This document shows positions 7,525-10,560 of a DNA stretch of 10,560 nt, piece after piece. The number at the start of each line of letters is the position of its first letter. Position 1 is the stretch's first letter. The stretch comes from Chloroflexota bacterium (GTDB taxonomy: Bacteria > Chloroflexota > UBA11872): assembly GCA_028875175.1 (NCBI GenBank), contig JAPPFO010000091.1:1-10560 (forward strand). The letters run 5' to 3'. A program made the translations under genes and the position numbers. The notes under the pieces are model-generated. The model saw only the letters and a list, made by a program, of their open reading frames with translations. It searched no databases and was not told the DNA's origin.

Positions 7525-7560
7525 CACAAGGGTCGCGGGAAGAACCCCGCGGCCCTTGTG
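7525..7560. terminator. Hairpin terminator candidate between convergent genes
   Basis: A 15-bp stem pairs 7525-7539 with 7546-7560 around a 6-nt loop (AAGAAC). All pairs are Watson-Crick except one T-G. It lies 62 bp after the stop of the surface protein gene and 51 bp after the stop of the kinase gene on the other strand, so it could serve both transcripts. There is no T-tract on either side, so it is not a textbook intrinsic terminator; it may work as a stem that blocks read-through and exonucleases. Confidence 0.7.
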
Positions 7561-7611
7561 CTGTCACTATTGGCTGCGGTTCGCGCGCCGAACCTGCCGT
7601 CCTCCGGGCCG

Positions 7612-9978
7612 CTACGGCTTCGCCAGCCGGTACCCGACCCCCGACTCCGTGAAGATAAAGACGGGGTTCCTGGCGTCGTCTCCAAGCTTGCCGCGCAGAC
7701 CCTTGACGAAGGACCGAAGCAGCTGCTGGTCGGCCGAGTGTCCCTGTCCCCAAACCTTCACCAGCAACTCGTCATGGGTCAAAACCCGTCCGGCATTACT
7801 GGACAGCTCGACGAGCAGCTTGAACTGCGTAGGCGTCAGCTTCACCGCGCGGCCCGCCAGCGTGACGCTGCGTTCCAGGTAGTTGATCGTAAGGTCGCCC
7901 AGGCGGAAAGGCTCGACGGCCTGAGCCTGTCGGTATATCGATCGCTTATGCAGCGCCGCCCGGATCCGTGCCACCAACTCCGTGGGCGCGAATGGCTTCA
8001 CCACATAGTCGGCGGCGCCCATCTCGAATGCCCTGGCAAAGTCCTGTTCCCGGCCTCGACCAGTCAGGAATATGACCGGCACTTCAAAGACGTTCGGAAT
8101 GCGCTTGATCAACTCGAAGCCGCTGGTTCCGGGCAACACCAGGTTCAGCAGCACCAGATGCGGCTGCTCCCCCTGGAGCAGACGGTCCAACTCGGCCGGT
8201 TCGCCGGTCACGACGACCGAGTATCCAGCCTCCGAGAGAATGCTCCGAACGTACCGCAAGACTTGCGGGTCGTCGTCGATGGCGAGGATGCGCTCCGCCG
8301 CGGCCGACGCGCCCGGCGTGCGGGCGGTGGCGGGCGCAGTGGACGGGTCTGCGATCCCGTCGGTCAGGTCCACCGCAGGCAGCGTGAACGTGAAGCGTGT
8401 GCCCCGGCCCTCGCCGTCGCTCTCGGCCCAGATACGGCCGCCGTGCGCTTCGACAATGCCGCGGCAGATCGCCAGCCCCAGCCCGTATCCCTCGACTTCC
8501 GGACCGTTGTCATTGGCGAGCCGAGAGAACTTGCTGAAGAGGCGGGGCAATTGCTCGGTCGAGATTCCGCGACCCTCGTCGGTCACGCTCACGGTTACGT
8601 ACACATCCTCCAGCGCGGCGTTGACACATATCGTCGACCATTCGCGCGAATACTTGGACGCGTTGGAGAAGAGGTTGTACAAGACCTGCCCAATCCGCTG
8701 TCGATCAAACAGGATCCGGGGCAGGCCCGGCGCGACGGAGACCTCAACGCTGTTCCGGTAGCCGCCGCTGAGGAAAGCGTTTCGCGCCTGGTCTATTACG
8801 TCCGCAAGCTCGGTCGGTTCCGGAGCAACGGACAGCGTGCCAGCCTCTATTCGGGCCACATCGAGGAGATTGTTGATGAGGTCCCGCATTTGGTCGGCCT
8901 GCTCTTCGATGATGCGGAAGAACTGCCGCGTCTCGGCGGGATCGAGTGGGTAGGAAGCGCTCCGAGCAGTCGCCGCCGACCCCTTGATGGACGTCAAGGG
9001 CGTGCGCAACTCGTGGCTCACCATGCCCAGGAATTCGGCACGCAAGCGTTCGAGCTCTTCTAAGGGCGTGATGTCCTGGACCGTTGATACGACCGACACG
9101 ATGTCCCCGTCCTCCGAGTGGATTGGGGTTGCGTTGACGACGGTGGTGACGGCCTGACCATCCTGCCGTTGGATGATGATCTCTTCGGCGCGCACGGTCT
9201 CGCCGGTCCTGAGGGCACGTTCCACCGGCATCTCAGCCGGCGGAATCTCCCGCCCGTCAATTCGTCGAAACGTGAACAGCGACAGCACGTGATCAAATGA
9301 CCTGTCCTGGTCACGCAAGCCACCGGCGAGTCGGCGTGCTTCCTCATTGAACTGCACCAGCTCGCGCGTTTTCGCATCGACGACCAGTACCCCCACGGGC
9401 GAGGTATTGACTAAGGCCGCCTGGTCGGCCTTTGCTCGCTGCTCGTCGCCGTAGCGCCGCGCGTTGGTGATCGCAGCCCCCACCTGGGCGGCAAACATTT
9501 CAAGGGTCTCTTCGTCTTCCAGGGTGAAGTCATCGCCAGGTTGCTTCTTGCCGATGTAGATGTTCCCGACCTGGTTGCCCCGGTCACGGATCTGTGCGCT
9601 AAGAAATGCGCCAATTGGCAGACTAAAGCCCGGGAATCCAGCCAGGTCGGTGTGGGCCATGAAATCCCGCGAGCGCAGCGGCCGCTTAAGCCGGCTTAGG
9701 TACTGGAATAGCGCTGGGCCCGCCGGGAATCCCACGGCTTGCTCAATCTCGTCCGGGTTCAGGCCGGAGAAGACGAGGTCCTCGAGCTCGCCGGTCTCGT
9801 CCTGGGTCGTGATCGCTGCATACCGCGCGTCGGTCAGAATGCGTGCGCTGTCGACGACCTCCTGCAGCACCGTGTCAAGTTCAAGGTCTTGACTGATGCG
9901 GAGAATTGCATCGGTGAGCCGGGACAGTCGAGACCGTAGTCGCTCATTCTCTGACCGGAGGTCGTCGTATTCCGCCAA
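7612..9978 (-). CDS. Hybrid sensor histidine kinase / receiver / winged-helix transcription factor
   Basis: A 788-residue protein with no membrane segment, so probably cytosolic. Domains in order: short coiled coil (about 3-30); GAF (about 30-175); PAS (about 185-305); HisKA with phosphoacceptor His322 in SHELRTP; HATPase with N box NASKYS (439-444), DEGRGIS (467-473), FSKF (481-484) and GYGLGLAI (497-504); Ala/Pro/Thr-rich linker (about 541-561); receiver (about 562-678); OmpR/PhoB-type winged helix (about 688-786). It should autophosphorylate in response to a signal sensed by GAF or PAS and control transcription through its own DNA-binding domain. In the receiver, the acidic pocket (Asp568-570), Thr639 and Lys661 are present, but the phosphoacceptor position is Asn612 (codon AAC, 8143-8145). 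The start is TTG with GAGG seven bases upstream; an in-frame TAG (10003-10005) rules out a much longer protein. The gene is monocistronic here, convergent with the surface protein gene and divergent from the dehydrogenase gene. The signal and target genes are unknown. Confidence 0.93.
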   Translation of the reverse strand: MAEYDDLRSENERLRSRLSRLTDAILRISQDLELDTVLQEVVDSARILTDARYAAITTQDETGELEDLVFSGLNPDEIEQAVGFPAGPALFQYLSRLKRPLRSRDFMAHTDLAGFPGFSLPIGAFLSAQIRDRGNQVGNIYIGKKQPGDDFTLEDEETLEMFAAQVGAAITNARRYGDEQRAKADQAALVNTSPVGVLVVDAKTRELVQFNEEARRLAGGLRDQDRSFDHVLSLFTFRRIDGREIPPAEMPVERALRTGETVRAEEIIIQRQDGQAVTTVVNATPIHSEDGDIVSVVSTVQDITPLEELERLRAEFLGMVSHELRTPLTSIKGSAATARSASYPLDPAETRQFFRIIEEQADQMRDLINNLLDVARIEAGTLSVAPEPTELADVIDQARNAFLSGGYRNSVEVSVAPGLPRILFDRQRIGQVLYNLFSNASKYSREWSTICVNAALEDVYVTVSVTDEGRGISTEQLPRLFSKFSRLANDNGPEVEGYGLGLAICRGIVEAHGGRIWAESDGEGRGTRFTFTLPAVDLTDGIADPSTAPATARTPGASAAAERILAIDDDPQVLRYVRSILSEAGYSVVVTGEPAELDRLLQGEQPHLVLLNLVLPGTSGFELIKRIPNVFEVPVIFLTGRGREQDFARAFEMGAADYVVKPFAPTELVARIRAALHKRSIYRQAQAVEPFRLGDLTINYLERSVTLAGRAVKLTPTQFKLLVELSSNAGRVLTHDELLVKVWGQGHSADQQLLRSFVKGLRGKLGDDARNPVFIFTESGVGYRLAKP

Positions 9979-9985
9979 ACCCGAT

Positions 9986-9989
9986 CCTC
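9986..9989 (-). promoter_or_regulatory. Ribosome binding site supporting the TTG start of the kinase gene
   Basis: On the - strand GAGG lies seven bases before the TTG at 9978-9976. There is no in-frame ATG or GTG between the upstream TAG (10003-10005) and this TTG, and the coiled-coil and GAF regions follow at once, so TTG is the best start. Confidence 0.6.
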
Positions 9990-10281
9990 GAATCTCGTCG
10001 CACTACGTGGTCGCTAGTCTGCCATGCGCCCGTGCGCGCCTGCCGTTCGTACCGTAGGCGCCGGGAGCCGTGACCGAGAATCAGCCGGAACGGCCCGATG
10101 GACGAGCCGAGGGCAATGACCTGCGCGCAGGGAGGCGCGTTGATCCGTTGGACCGGCGCGTGCGGGACTCCTCCGCCCGGCGCGACCCTCCAAACCATGA
10201 ATGCTGCGTGGGCCCGTGGGCTATGGATCCCTGTGCAGCACGTCCATTGCAAAGTCTCCCATTGCTCCATCCCCGCGCTCG

Positions 10282-10309
10282 TTGACATCGGTTTTGACCG
10301 CTCCATAAG
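10282..10309 (+). promoter_or_regulatory. Sigma70-like promoter for the dehydrogenase gene
   Basis: A perfect -35 box TTGACA (10282-10287) is followed after 16 bp by CATAAG (10304-10309), which matches TATAAT at four of six positions including the central ATAA. Transcription would start near 10316, leaving about 30 nt of leader before the GTG at 10346. Position, orientation and leader length all fit the gene. Confidence 0.5.
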
Positions 10310-10332
10310 CTCGCCGGACCGCTGGCTGTTTT

Positions 10333-10337
10333 GGGAG
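10333..10337 (+). promoter_or_regulatory. Ribosome binding site for the dehydrogenase GTG start
   Basis: GGGAG is eight bases before the GTG at 10346-10348. The nearest alternative in-frame start, TTG at 10331, would overlap this site, so the GTG is preferred. Confidence 0.65.
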
Positions 10338-10345
10338 TCGACTTC

Positions 10346-10560
10346 GTGGCCGACCGGCACAAGATCTTGATTACGGACTACGTCTGGCCTTCCACCGATC
10401 CCGAGCGCGAGGTCCTGGCCGAGCTCGACGCCGAAGTCGTTGAATCCGACTCCGGCGATGAAGACCGCCTCACCGAACTGGCCGCCGACGTCACCGGCAT
10501 CCTCACCTGCTTCGCCAAGGTCACCGAGCGCGTCGTGCGCGCTTCCCCGCGTCTGCGCGT
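10346..10560 (+). CDS. D-isomer-specific 2-hydroxyacid dehydrogenase, N-terminal part (3'-truncated)
   Basis: The frame opens at GTG 10346 and is still open at the right edge, giving 71 full codons. An in-frame TGA (10295-10297) bounds it upstream. The translation begins MADRHKILITDYVWPSTDPE, and goes on through a stretch containing VTGILTCFAKVTERVVRASP. This is the catalytic-domain N-terminus of the NAD-dependent D-2-hydroxyacid dehydrogenase family (phosphoglycerate, glyoxylate/hydroxypyruvate and CtBP-like members), where the first strand KILITD and the pattern of a nucleus 'ADVTGIL' followed by 'SPRLRV' are typical. The Rossmann GXGXXG motif and the catalytic Arg, Glu and His would be beyond the window. 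The substrate cannot be told from this part. It is transcribed away from the kinase gene. Confidence 0.75.
   Translation, partial: MADRHKILITDYVWPSTDPEREVLAELDAEVVESDSGDEDRLTELAADVTGILTCFAKVTERVVRASPRLR

Larger units (their letters stand above)
9979..10345. other. Divergent intergenic region, no convincing gene
   Basis: This 367-bp spacer separates the kinase gene (leftward) from the dehydrogenase gene (rightward). Open frames across it give Arg/Pro/Ser-rich, low-complexity translations with no recognisable domain. The right end holds a promoter and ribosome binding site for the dehydrogenase gene. I could not pick a clear -35/-10 pair for the kinase gene on the - strand. A weak hairpin (10036-10061, GCGCCT pairing with AGGCGC plus two inner pairs) lies in what would be the kinase leader. 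No T-box, riboswitch or tRNA pattern was recognised. Confidence 0.6.

Noticed and set aside
7489..9063. 524-codon open frame on the + strand, with AAGGAG three bases before its ATG
   Set aside because: It runs antisense to the kinase gene, whose domains and catalytic motifs are unmistakable. Long antisense frames are expected in GC-rich genes. The translation shows no domain and the Shine-Dalgarno spacing is too short.
10140..10190. GC-rich possible stem-loop in the divergent spacer (CGCG arms near 10137 and 10180)
   Set aside because: The arms are short, separated by an asymmetric internal loop, and such pairings are expected by chance at this GC content.
9944..10370. Open frames of 90-138 codons on both strands in the divergent spacer
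   Set aside because: Translations are low-complexity with no recognisable family, and they overlap the clear promoter and start of the dehydrogenase gene or the start of the kinase gene.

Overview
The window is a GC-rich bacterial segment with three protein-coding genes, two of them cut by the window edges. Left to right they are: (1) the 3' part of a giant gene for a secreted or surface-exposed modular protein (+ strand, positions 2-7462, at least 2486 codons, start lost off the left edge); (2) a convergent gene on the - strand (7612-9978) for a 788-residue soluble signalling protein that joins GAF, PAS, histidine kinase, receiver and winged-helix DNA-binding domains in one chain; (3) the first 71 codons of a D-isomer-specific 2-hydroxyacid dehydrogenase (+ strand, from 10346), divergent from the kinase and cut by the right edge. 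No tRNA, rRNA, CRISPR array, insertion sequence or phage gene was seen.

The giant protein is built from fibronectin type III (FN3), cadherin-like and bacterial Ig-like domains in two arrays. The first array (2-3802) is four tandem triads, each FN3, then a fast-diverging Ig-like domain, then a cadherin-like domain. A central block (3803-4669) holds two Big_12-type Ig-like domains around a tryptophan/tyrosine-rich segment. The second array (4670-6895) is FN3-cadherin pairs ending in an FN3. A Gly/Pro-rich collagen-like linker, two hydrophobic segments and an Arg/Lys-rich tail close the protein. This looks like a cell-surface adhesin or stalk protein anchored by its C-terminus.

The two large genes converge on a 15-bp hairpin (7525-7560) that probably ends transcription from both sides. 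The kinase gene uses a TTG start with a Shine-Dalgarno-like GAGG. Its receiver domain carries Asn where the phosphoacceptor Asp should be. The 367-bp divergent spacer (9979-10345) contains a good sigma70-like promoter and a ribosome binding site for the dehydrogenase and no convincing gene.

Organism: the GC content, the histidine kinase-receiver-OmpR fusion style and the FN3/cadherin protein are reminiscent of Chloroflexota (for example SAR202/Dehalococcoidia or sponge- and marine-associated lineages). This is an inference from remembered family resemblance, not a proven assignment. The three genes do not form an operon, and no functional link between the kinase and the surface protein is demonstrated beyond adjacency.
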